Shown piece by piece: positions 36,273 to 44,147 of a DNA stretch of 64,000 bases. The position numbers and the translations under genes were made by a program. Source of the DNA: Ascidiaceihabitans sp039975415 (GTDB lineage Bacteria; Pseudomonadota; Alphaproteobacteria; Rhodobacterales; Rhodobacteraceae). How positions within the stretch are numbered: position 1 is the stretch's first letter; each line of letters begins with the position of its first letter. The stretch is from the NCBI RefSeq assembly GCF_039975415.1, contig NZ_JBDWHD010000010.1, one strand, 5' to 3'. The notes below the pieces were generated by a model. That model was not told the origin of the DNA. It made no database searches and saw only the letters and a list, made by a program, of their open reading frames with translations.

Positions 36273-37480
36273 TGAGCAATCAAACACCAAATCACAGCAG
36301 CTATGACATCATCATCGTGGGGGGCGCAATCATGGGATCGTCCACGGCTTGGTTCCTGACCGAACAAAAAGACTTTCAGGGACGTGTGCTGGTCGTAGAA
36401 AAAGATCCAAGTTATGAATTTTCCTCAACGGCGCACACCAATTCCTGTATGCGCCAGCAGTATTCCAACGCGCTAAACGTCAACATCTCGCAATTTGCGG
36501 CTGATTTTGTGAAAAACATCCGCAGCTACATGAAAGACGACCGCGTCCCGGAACTGTCGATCCGATCCTTTGGTTACATGTATCTGGCCGACACCGAAAG
36601 CTTCGCCCAAACCCTACGCGAAAACATCAAGATCCAGCACGACGCAGGGGCCGCGACCGTTTTGATGACACCGGACGAAATCAAGGCGAAATACCCTTTC
36701 TACAATGTGGATGACATTGTGTTGGGGTCCATCAACACTGTGGACGAAGGCTATTGGGACGGGGCGGCCGTGTTTGATTGGTGGCGACGACTGGCCCGTG
36801 AACGCGGCGTGGAGTATGTGCACAACGAAGTTGTCGCGATGACAAAAAACGCCGCAGGCACGCGTGTCGAAAGCATCACTTTGGCTTCGGGCGAAGTGAT
36901 CTCCTGCGGGCAGGTTGTCAATGCGTCCGGCCCGCGGGCCGCACGAACAGCCGCCATGGCAGGCATTGAGATACCCGTTGAGCCGCGCAAACGCTTTTCG
37001 TGGATTTTTGCCGCCGAACGACCACTCGATCAGGACCTGCCCCTGACCATTGATCCTTCTGGCGTACATTGCCGCGAAAATGGCGGTGGCACCTATCAAG
37101 CCGGAGGGCACGCCGACATCGATCCGGCTGTGGATTATGACGATTTCAATATGGACCACAGCTTTTGGGAAAACCACGCTTGGCCGATCCTTGCGACCCG
37201 TATTCCCCAGTTCGAGGCCGTGAAAGTCACCCATTCTTGGACCGGTCACTACGCCTACAACACGCTGGATCACAACGCGGTTCTGGGACGGCATCCCGAG
37301 ATTGAAAACTTCATCTTCCAAAACGGATTTTCGGGCCACGGCCTGCAACAATCCCCCGCCATGGGGCGCGGCATTGCAGAACTTTTGGTGCATGGCGCCT
37401 ATCGCAGCCTTGATCTGTCACCCTTCAGCTATGAGCGGATCACAACCAATACACCAATAATCGAAAAGGCAGTTATCTGA
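36272..37480 (+). CDS. FAD-dependent oxidoreductase, DAO/sarcosine-oxidase-like
   Basis: 402 aa. Rossmann motif IIIVGGAIMGSSTAWFLTEQ with Glu in VVEKDPS, and C-terminal GHYAYNTLDHNAVLGRHPEI plus FQNGFSGHGLQQSPAMGRGIAEL. Expected to oxidise a secondary or N-methyl amine or amino acid. ATG 36272 overlaps the hyuB TGA by one base; the TTG at 36269 is the alternative. In this operon it may act on the amino acid released by the hydantoinase. Confidence 0.9.
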   Translation: MSNQTPNHSSYDIIIVGGAIMGSSTAWFLTEQKDFQGRVLVVEKDPSYEFSSTAHTNSCMRQQYSNALNVNISQFAADFVKNIRSYMKDDRVPELSIRSFGYMYLADTESFAQTLRENIKIQHDAGAATVLMTPDEIKAKYPFYNVDDIVLGSINTVDEGYWDGAAVFDWWRRLARERGVEYVHNEVVAMTKNAAGTRVESITLASGEVISCGQVVNASGPRAARTAAMAGIEIPVEPRKRFSWIFAAERPLDQDLPLTIDPSGVHCRENGGGTYQAGGHADIDPAVDYDDFNMDHSFWENHAWPILATRIPQFEAVKVTHSWTGHYAYNTLDHNAVLGRHPEIENFIFQNGFSGHGLQQSPAMGRGIAELLVHGAYRSLDLSPFSYERITTNTPIIEKAVI

Positions 37481-38253
37481 TGCAAATGCCCCCAAATCCG
37501 TTCATGCGCGCCCTGACCAGCAAACAAAAGCAGTTGGGCATCTGGACCAGTCTCAACAGCCCTTTCGCAGCCGAAGTTACAGCCCCAGCTGGATTTGATT
37601 GGGCGTTGGTCGATATGGAACATTCGATCAATGATTACTTCAGCGTTCTGGGCCAGTTGCAGGCCTTTGCCGCCAGCAGCACAACCGCGATCGTGCGCCC
37701 CGAATGGAACGATCCGGTGGCAGTTAAACGCCTGTTGGACATGGGCGTGCCGGGTCTGCTGTTTCCCATGATCCAAACCGTAGAAGAAGCCGAAAAAGCG
37801 GTCGCCGCAACACGTTATCCGCCACATGGGATGCGCGGGTTTTCAGGGGGGACACGGGCCAATAAATTCGGGCGCGTGACTGATTATCTGGATAAGGTCG
37901 AAAGCGAAACAGCCGTCCTGTTGCAGATTGAAACCCGCAGCGCCATTGAACAGGCCGGCGCAATCGCGGGCGTAGACGGTGTCGATGGCATTTTCTTTGG
38001 CCCCGCTGACATCGCCGCAGACATTGGCAAACTGGGCCAGCCTTTGGATGCTGCAGTGTGGGATTTAATCCGACCGGTGGCCGCAAAATTGCGTGACATG
38101 GGCGTGCCTGTCGGGACTTTGGTCAATGATGCGGATTTTGCAGCCCAGCTTTTGAACGAAGGCTTCACCTTTGTGGCGTGTGGCACCGACACCACCCTTC
38201 TTGCCCGCGCATCCGATGCATTGCTGGCAAACGTCAAAGGGCAGTTGAAATGA
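37480..38253 (+). CDS. HpcH/HpaI-family class II aldolase
   Basis: 257 aa. Motifs GFDWALVDMEHSINDYFSV (catalytic His), VKRLLDMGVPGLLFPMIQTVEEAE, GMRGFSGGTRANKFGR, LLQIETRSAIEQAG (metal Glu) and DGIFFGPADIAADIG (metal Asp). Cleaves or forms 2-keto-3-deoxy-sugar-acid or 4-hydroxy-2-oxo acids, giving pyruvate plus an aldehyde. Overlaps both neighbours by 1 and 4 bases. Confidence 0.92.
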   Translation: MQMPPNPFMRALTSKQKQLGIWTSLNSPFAAEVTAPAGFDWALVDMEHSINDYFSVLGQLQAFAASSTTAIVRPEWNDPVAVKRLLDMGVPGLLFPMIQTVEEAEKAVAATRYPPHGMRGFSGGTRANKFGRVTDYLDKVESETAVLLQIETRSAIEQAGAIAGVDGVDGIFFGPADIAADIGKLGQPLDAAVWDLIRPVAAKLRDMGVPVGTLVNDADFAAQLLNEGFTFVACGTDTTLLARASDALLANVKGQLK

Positions 38254-39467
38254 AATATGCGGCGTCCCGTCTGGATCCGGTCCAACCTTCGGCCTCGGCC
38301 TGGGTCAGCCAAGCGGCGAAAGCTGCCATTGCAGCCGGGGAAGACGTCATTGATCTGGGGCTGGGCGAGCCCGATTTCGACACGCCGTCCCACATCATTG
38401 AGGCTGCCCACCGCGCGGCCCTGAACGGCGAAACACGCTATCCGCCGACCAATGGAACCGCGGCCTTGCGCCAAGCCGTTGTGGGCAAGCTGGCGCGCGA
38501 AAATGCCCTGAGCTATGGGCTGGACGAAGTGATAGTATCCAACGGCGCAAAACAAGTGCTGTTCAACGCGATGATGACCACGCTGGAACCACAGGACGAA
38601 GTGCTGCTATGCGCCCCCTACTTTGGCCAGTATAAAGACATTGTGTTGATCTTGGGCGGCACGCCTGTTGAACTGATTTGCCCCGCGTCGGACGGATTTA
38701 TCCTGAAGCCCGACGCGCTCAGGACTGCCATCACCCCCAAAACACGTTGGATCATGCTGAACCTGCCGTCCAATCCGGCAGGCGCAGTCTATTCGGACGA
38801 CGCTCTGCGCACTTTGGGACAGGTTGTGGACGACCACCCAGATGTGTTGATCCTGTCTGACGAAATCTACGAACATATCTTGTTTGACGGGCACAAATTC
38901 TTGTCCTTCGCGGCGGCAAACCCGCAATTGAAAGATCGGACCCTGACGGTGAACGGCGTGTCCAAAGCCTACGCGATGACGGGGTGGCGCATTGGATACG
39001 GGGCTGGCCCAGCCCCCTTGATCGCGGCCATGACCAAGGTGCAGTCGCAGATTTGTTCAGGCGCTTGCGCCATTGCCCAAGCCGCAGCCGCCGCCGCCCT
39101 GAATGGCCCGCAAGACGAGGTGCGCCGCTTCAATGCCGCCTTTGAAGCGCGACGCAATCTTGTTGTGGATCATGTCGCGGGCATCGACGGGCTGACACTG
39201 GAGCCGCCGCAAGGCGCCTTTTACGCCTTGATCGGCTGTGAGGCCCTGATCGGTGCCACCACCCCCCACGGCACCACGCTGGTCAATGACGCCGACGTCA
39301 CGGCCTATTTCCTGAAAGCGGCAGGCATTGCCGCCGTTCCAGGCAGCGCTTATGGGCTAGAGCCGTTTTTCCGCATTTCCACAGCCGCCTCCGAGGCCGT
39401 ACTCTCGACAGCAATGACGCGACTGGCTTCGGCAGTCGCAGCCCTTCAACTAAAGGAAACACCATGA
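38250..39467 (+). CDS. PLP-dependent class I aminotransferase (aspartate-aminotransferase-like)
   Basis: 405 aa from ATG 38250, set by the ATGA overlap. Motifs LGLGEPDFDTPSH, YPPTNGTAALRQAV, LNLPSNPAGAVYSDD, LSDEIYEHILFDG, and the PLP Lys in VNGVSKAYAMTGWRIGYGAG; the C-terminal Arg in FFRISTAAS binds the carboxylate. Would convert the pathway amino acid to its 2-oxo acid for the neighbouring aldolase. Confidence 0.93.
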   Translation: MKYAASRLDPVQPSASAWVSQAAKAAIAAGEDVIDLGLGEPDFDTPSHIIEAAHRAALNGETRYPPTNGTAALRQAVVGKLARENALSYGLDEVIVSNGAKQVLFNAMMTTLEPQDEVLLCAPYFGQYKDIVLILGGTPVELICPASDGFILKPDALRTAITPKTRWIMLNLPSNPAGAVYSDDALRTLGQVVDDHPDVLILSDEIYEHILFDGHKFLSFAAANPQLKDRTLTVNGVSKAYAMTGWRIGYGAGPAPLIAAMTKVQSQICSGACAIAQAAAAAALNGPQDEVRRFNAAFEARRNLVVDHVAGIDGLTLEPPQGAFYALIGCEALIGATTPHGTTLVNDADVTAYFLKAAGIAAVPGSAYGLEPFFRISTAASEAVLSTAMTRLASAVAALQLKETP

Positions 39468-40300
39468 AAAAAATCGTATTGACCGGCGCCGCAGGCCGTT
39501 TGGGGTCATATTTGCGCGAACCGCTGACCAAGCTGTGCGACGAATTGGTATCCACAGACATCAAGGACGACGTTGGCACGCTTTATGCTGGTGAAACCTA
39601 CATGCAGGCCGATCTTGCGGATTTTGTCGCGATGGACAAAGTGATCGAAGGCGCCGACATGGTTGTGCACATGGGCGCTTTTGTCGATGAAGGCCCGTTC
39701 GAACAATTGCTTGGGCCGAATTTCGTGGGGTCTTACAATGTCTGGGAAGCGGCCTCAAAGCATGGTGTGCGCCGTGTCGTTTACGCGTCATCCATCCACG
39801 CCGTTGGCATGTATCCCAAGAACGAATTCATCGACACCGAAGTCGCCCACCGCCCCGACACTTTCTATGGTCTGGCCAAGTGCTTTACCGAGGATTTGGG
39901 TCGCATGTATTGGGAAAAACGCGGCCTAGAAAGCGTTCACATGCGCATCCTGTCCTGCGCCCAAGTCAACAACGCCCGCGCTTTGGGGTCATGGTTGTCT
40001 TATGATGATCTGATCCAGCTGGTCACACGTTGCATCGAAACCCCTGTCACAGGATTTGCCGTCATTTACGGCGTGTCAGACAATGACCGCGCACCCGTGG
40101 ACAATTCCAAGGCCAGCTTTTTGGGCTACCGTCCGAAAGACAACGCAGAACAATTCGCGGAAGAGGTCTTGGCCAATGAACCACCCATGAACCCACACGA
40201 CCCCAACCATATGTGCCATGGCGGCCCGTTTGCGGGTGTCGATTTGGGCAAGTCCGGTCTGGCCGGAATGAACGTCGTTGACGACCGAAAAGAGAATTAA
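39464..40300 (+). CDS. NAD(P)-dependent epimerase/dehydrogenase, uronate-dehydrogenase-like
   Basis: 278 aa extended SDR. Nucleotide motif TGAAGRLGSYLREPL, NxxG-type stretch, catalytic Ser in YASSIHAVGMYP and the YxxxK in FYGLAKCFTEDLG. UDH-like proteins oxidise uronic acids or related hydroxy acids, but substrate class cannot be read from the sequence. ATGA overlap with the aminotransferase; last gene of the six-gene operon, followed by a hairpin. Confidence 0.88.
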   Translation: MKKIVLTGAAGRLGSYLREPLTKLCDELVSTDIKDDVGTLYAGETYMQADLADFVAMDKVIEGADMVVHMGAFVDEGPFEQLLGPNFVGSYNVWEAASKHGVRRVVYASSIHAVGMYPKNEFIDTEVAHRPDTFYGLAKCFTEDLGRMYWEKRGLESVHMRILSCAQVNNARALGSWLSYDDLIQLVTRCIETPVTGFAVIYGVSDNDRAPVDNSKASFLGYRPKDNAEQFAEEVLANEPPMNPHDPNHMCHGGPFAGVDLGKSGLAGMNVVDDRKEN

Positions 40301-40317
40301 AACCTATACGATGGTTC

Positions 40318-40346
40318 ATTCGGGGCGCGTAAATTGCGCCCCGAAT
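40318..40346. terminator. Hairpin between convergent operon and gap
   Basis: Perfect 11-bp stem ATTCGGGGCGC / GCGCCCCGAAT with a 7-base loop, 18 bases after the UDH-like stop and 16 bases before the gap stop. There is no clear T run on either side, so it may serve both strands only weakly or act as a 3'-end stabiliser. Confidence 0.6.
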
Positions 40347-40361
40347 AACACATAAACGGCG

Positions 40362-41363
40362 CTAGATCAGCTGGCCCATCGCCACGGCAGTGTCGGCCAT
40401 GCGGTTGGAAAAACCCCATTCATTGTCGTACCAGCTTAGAATGCGCACCATGTTGCCATCCAGCACTTTGGTTTGATCCAGATGGAAGATCGACGAATGT
40501 GGGTCGTGGTTGAAATCCGAACTCACCAAAGGCAAGTCGGTATATCCCAACACATTTTTCAACGGCCCATCGGCTGCGGCGATGATGGCTGCATTGATTT
40601 CTTCCACAGACGTGTTGCGCTGCGCCTCAAAGGTAAGATCCACAACAGACACGTTGGGGGTTGGCACGCGGATCGCCACGCCGTCCAGCTTTCCGTTCAG
40701 TTCGGGCAACACAAGTCCAACAGCTTTTGCGGCGCCCGTTGAGGTCGGGATCATAGACAATGCAGCGGCGCGGGCACGGTACAGATCGCTGTGCATCCGG
40801 TCCAACGTCGGCTGATCACCGGTATAGCTGTGGACAGTGGTCATAAACCCTTTTGTTAGACCCACGGCATCGTTCAAGGTCTTGGCCACGGGGGCAAGGC
40901 AGTTGGTGGTGCATGACGCATTAGAGACGATCACATCGTCCGCCGTCAGATCACCGTGGTTCACACCATACACGATTGTTTTATCCGCATCTTTCCCTGG
41001 CGCAGAGATCAGAACCCGCGACGATCCATTATCAAGATGGGCCTGACAGGCTTCTTTGGATTTGAAGATACCGGTACATTCCAGCACCACATCCACGTGT
41101 CCCCATGGCAGATCGGCTGGGTTGCGCATTGCCGTGACTTTGATGGGGCCGCGCCCGACATCAATGGTGTCATCCGTGGTTGTGACATCGCCATTAAAGC
41201 GTCCATGCACTGTATCGAAACGGAACAGATGCGCATTTGTTTCGACAGGCCCCAAGTCGTTGATAGCGACAACTTCGATGTCTGTGCGTTCACTTTCGCA
41301 AATCGCACGCAATACATTGCGCCCGATCCGCCCAAATCCATTGATGGCTACAGTCACTGGCAT
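40362..41363 (-). CDS. gap: Glyceraldehyde-3-phosphate dehydrogenase, type I
   Basis: 333 aa. N-terminal NAD-binding INGFGRIGRNVLRA, catalytic Cys151 in SNASCTTNCLAPVAK, phosphate-binding residues in MTTVHSYTGDQ, and the C-terminal SWYDNEWGFSNRM. Central glycolytic/gluconeogenic enzyme. Transcribed alone; a GTTAGCGCTAAC palindrome lies 58-69 bases upstream of the ATG. Confidence 0.97.
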   Translation of the reverse strand: MPVTVAINGFGRIGRNVLRAICESERTDIEVVAINDLGPVETNAHLFRFDTVHGRFNGDVTTTDDTIDVGRGPIKVTAMRNPADLPWGHVDVVLECTGIFKSKEACQAHLDNGSSRVLISAPGKDADKTIVYGVNHGDLTADDVIVSNASCTTNCLAPVAKTLNDAVGLTKGFMTTVHSYTGDQPTLDRMHSDLYRARAAALSMIPTSTGAAKAVGLVLPELNGKLDGVAIRVPTPNVSVVDLTFEAQRNTSVEEINAAIIAAADGPLKNVLGYTDLPLVSSDFNHDPHSSIFHLDQTKVLDGNMVRILSWYDNEWGFSNRMADTAVAMGQLI

Positions 41364-41420
41364 GTCAGGCTCTCCGTAAATATTGTGTATTTTGCATCAC
41401 GCATGAAGGTTCATGATTAA

Positions 41421-41432
41421 GTTAGCGCTAAC
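41421..41432. promoter_or_regulatory. LacI-type operator upstream of gap
   Basis: Perfect 12-base palindrome GTTAGCGCTAAC with a central CG, the form typical of LacI-family operators, 58 bases upstream of the gap ATG. A global sugar-metabolism regulator of the CceR kind, known from Rhodobacterales, is a reasonable candidate binder; this is inference. Confidence 0.55.
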
Positions 41433-41534
41433 AAATACTGCCAAATTTCAAAATTGCAACCGTCAGTATGAAGCATCTTGAGAGAACACCAAATCGCTAT
41501 ACCTGATGCGCAACCAACACGCAGCCGATCCAGA

Positions 41535-42473
41535 CTAACGATCTTCGCGTGACATCGCCCCAAGCAGCCGCACTCTGGATGCTTTGCGTTCGGGCAAGAT
41601 CACAGCACTTTGGGCGGCGAATTTTCCAGTATATGCGCCGTTGAAAAGCATACGTTTGCCCCTGTACGCATCCAGTTTCAAATTGCGTTGGAAGCTGTGG
41701 CCCAAACCCGCAATGCGGTAACCCGGAGCCATACGCGTCGGTTCCAGATACCCTTCGACCGACAATTGCACCAATGGCCCAGCGGCCCCAAAGAACCGCC
41801 CCGATGTCACTTTGGTGACATTCAAGATCCCAGTCAGCGGATCATATTGGCCCACCACCGTTGCGAACCCACCCGGCTGCAAAGATCCGACACCCGCACC
41901 GCGTACTTTCGTGCCGCCCACCTGCATGACATTGAACCCCGACGCGCGGGACACATCGCCTGACACCAAATGCTGTGTCGGTTTTACGATTTCAACCGCG
42001 CTACCAATCACAGATTGCCCACGCCACAAGCCAGACACTTTGACAAACGCCCCCACGTGCACAGATGGCACGCTGCGGGCCAACACCACATCAACTCCGT
42101 TGACACGCAACAGCCGTCCACCTTGCGTCACCCCTTCAACCGGTCCCACCAAGGGATGCGTGACATGAACGCGGCGGGCGACAAGCTGATCTGGCCCGCC
42201 TTGGGCCTCAACTGTCAAACTGTTCCCCAACCGCAAGTCGGCTTCGCCGATCGCACCAAACCCGTCAGTGAACAGGGTTGTCTTATCCGTCTGCACATAA
42301 TTCCCACCGACGATCAAACTGCCAAATTCCGTCAGAACCCCGACGATGCCGGTTCCCCCGATGCCACCTTCCACGGGCGCTTCGATACTTTGCCCGAAAC
42401 TGGTCCGGGGCAACAGCAAACACGCTGAAGCCCCGACGATCATCGCGCGACGCGTTACAGGCTTTGAGGTCAT
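41535..42473 (-). CDS. DUF5666-type exported protein
   Basis: 312 aa. N-terminal signal with paired Arg (TRRAMIVGASACLLLPRTSFGQ) suggests Tat or Sec export. The rest is a series of short beta-strand units (VGVLTEFGSLIVGGNYVQTD; GQYDPLTGILNVTKVTSGRF) of the DUF5666/OB-like kind, with 3-4 repeats. Function unknown. Overlaps the DUF6502 stop/start by four bases, so the pair is one operon. Confidence 0.8.
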   Translation of the reverse strand: MTSKPVTRRAMIVGASACLLLPRTSFGQSIEAPVEGGIGGTGIVGVLTEFGSLIVGGNYVQTDKTTLFTDGFGAIGEADLRLGNSLTVEAQGGPDQLVARRVHVTHPLVGPVEGVTQGGRLLRVNGVDVVLARSVPSVHVGAFVKVSGLWRGQSVIGSAVEIVKPTQHLVSGDVSRASGFNVMQVGGTKVRGAGVGSLQPGGFATVVGQYDPLTGILNVTKVTSGRFFGAAGPLVQLSVEGYLEPTRMAPGYRIAGLGHSFQRNLKLDAYRGKRMLFNGAYTGKFAAQSAVILPERKASRVRLLGAMSREDR

Positions 42474-43303
42474 TGGGGATCGTTTCCTTTCGGGGCTTCG
42501 CTTTCGTCTTCTTTGTAAAAGAACACACCGTATCTAAAGCGTTGTTTTCCTTCGGCCAACACCTTGTCGGTGCTTTGCATGTCTGCCGCCAACTTATTGA
42601 TTTTCAACAACGTATCCTGGCTGAGGCTGCGTGCTTGGACTTCTAATTTGTCAACGGAGGACGCCGTCAGGTGGTTGTAAAACACGGCACGTTCCAACAG
42701 CTTCGGTTGCTCTTCCAGTAGGTTTTCCACAGCCGCTGCCATATGGTCCCCCAAGTTGTGCGCGAAAAAGTGCATGCGTTGATCGGTGTCGGCAGGCCCC
42801 ACCAACACATCCATATCCAACGCGATAAGATCATCCGTTTGATACACAATGTCTTGGCGGATCAGCTCATCCAGAATCGTACGTGGCCGAACATCGCGGC
42901 TGACAGATTGCACCAGCGCGTCAAAACTCGGGGCTTGTCCTGAGCGTTTGATCGCAACAGGCGCACCCTGCGCATTGGCATAAACCGGATCAGACAGCCA
43001 GCGCCCGACAACTGACGTCAAGGTGGAAACCTTGCGGCGCAGGCTTTCTTCCGCGTGCCGGTCGGGGTCCCTAAATTCTTTCACATCACGCCGGTGCACA
43101 CCTGTCATGACACTGATGCGGCTGTCTGTGGCGTCGCGGCCCAGCAGTTCAACAGCTGTTTCTACATAGGTTTGTTTCACCACATGGTAAAAAGCGGGGG
43201 CTGCGATCCCTTTTGAGATCAACATGCGCATCATCGGGCGCAATACAGTCTTTAAGGCTCGTTCAAATATTTGGGCGTTCGGGGAAGGATCGGCACTGTT
43301 CAT
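42470..43303 (-). CDS. DUF6502-type protein
   Basis: 277 aa from ATG 43303; the frame extends 32 codons further without a better start. N-terminal half is helical with a winged-helix look (LRPMMRMLISKGIAAPAFYH; DSRISVMTGVHRRDVKEFRD), suggesting DNA or RNA binding. I recognise the pattern only as a conserved family of unknown function. Translationally coupled to the exported DUF5666 protein. Confidence 0.75.
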   Translation of the reverse strand: MNSADPSPNAQIFERALKTVLRPMMRMLISKGIAAPAFYHVVKQTYVETAVELLGRDATDSRISVMTGVHRRDVKEFRDPDRHAEESLRRKVSTLTSVVGRWLSDPVYANAQGAPVAIKRSGQAPSFDALVQSVSRDVRPRTILDELIRQDIVYQTDDLIALDMDVLVGPADTDQRMHFFAHNLGDHMAAAVENLLEEQPKLLERAVFYNHLTASSVDKLEVQARSLSQDTLLKINKLAADMQSTDKVLAEGKQRFRYGVFFYKEDESEAPKGNDPQ

Positions 43304-43490
43304 ACGGTGAGAGTATCGCCAAGTGTGCAAATTTTCCACAGCTTTTCGTGTGCCCCTAAGGACCAAACGCCGCACTGAAAGGATCCTGTCCTCAGGCATC
43401 TGATTACGCGTCCAATCGCCACAACGACTTTGTCCGCCAAAGTTGCTTTTTTCACCCCAGCCCCGTAGGCCGATCCCAAGGGAGACCCAA

Positions 43491-44147
43491 ATGCTTCTTC
43501 AGGCGCACCAGCTCAAAAAATCCTTTCAAAGCGTCGACGGCCCCGTCCCTGTTTTGCGCGGCATCGACTTGTCGGTCGACGCGGGCGAAACCCTTGCTTT
43601 GACGGGCGAATCTGGGTCTGGAAAAAGCACACTTTTACATATTCTGGGCGGATTGGATGTGGTGGACAGTGGCACAATTTCACTGGAAGGTCGCGACATC
43701 ACGGGGCTTGATGACACGGGTCGGGCCGCTTTGCGCCGTGATACGTTTGGTATTATCTTTCAACAGTTTAACTTGATCCCTTCCCTGACCGTCGCCGCAA
43801 ACATCGCGTTTCAAGCGCGTCTGGCTGGAAAAGCGTCTGCCGATGGTCTCGCACATCTTGCCGACGCTTTGGGTTTGACCGAACAGTTAAACAAATACCC
43901 CGAACAATTGTCGGGTGGACAACAACAAAGGGTCGCAATCGCGCGCGCTTTGGCTGTGCGTCCAAAGCTGGTGCTGGCCGATGAGCCCACTGGCAATTTG
44001 GACGAAGACACAGCCGAACAAGTGCTAGCCCAAATGTTGGACCTTGTGGCGGACACCGGCGCTGCGCTGATCATGGTGACTCACTCGCCTACCTTGGCCA
44101 ATCGCATGGGACGCAGGTTGCATCTGCGTCAGGGACAGCTTGCATGA
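43491..44147 (+). CDS. ABC transporter ATP-binding protein (LolD/MacB type)
   Basis: 218 aa from ATG 43491 with AAGGGAG ten bases before. Walker A (GESGSGKST), signature (LSGGQQQRV), Walker B (LVLADEPTGNLDEDTAEQ), H-loop (MVTHSPTLA). Members of this class drive FtsX-type permeases in lipoprotein or lipid export rather than import. ATGA overlap with the permease. Confidence 0.93.
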   Translation: MLLQAHQLKKSFQSVDGPVPVLRGIDLSVDAGETLALTGESGSGKSTLLHILGGLDVVDSGTISLEGRDITGLDDTGRAALRRDTFGIIFQQFNLIPSLTVAANIAFQARLAGKASADGLAHLADALGLTEQLNKYPEQLSGGQQQRVAIARALAVRPKLVLADEPTGNLDEDTAEQVLAQMLDLVADTGAALIMVTHSPTLANRMGRRLHLRQGQLA

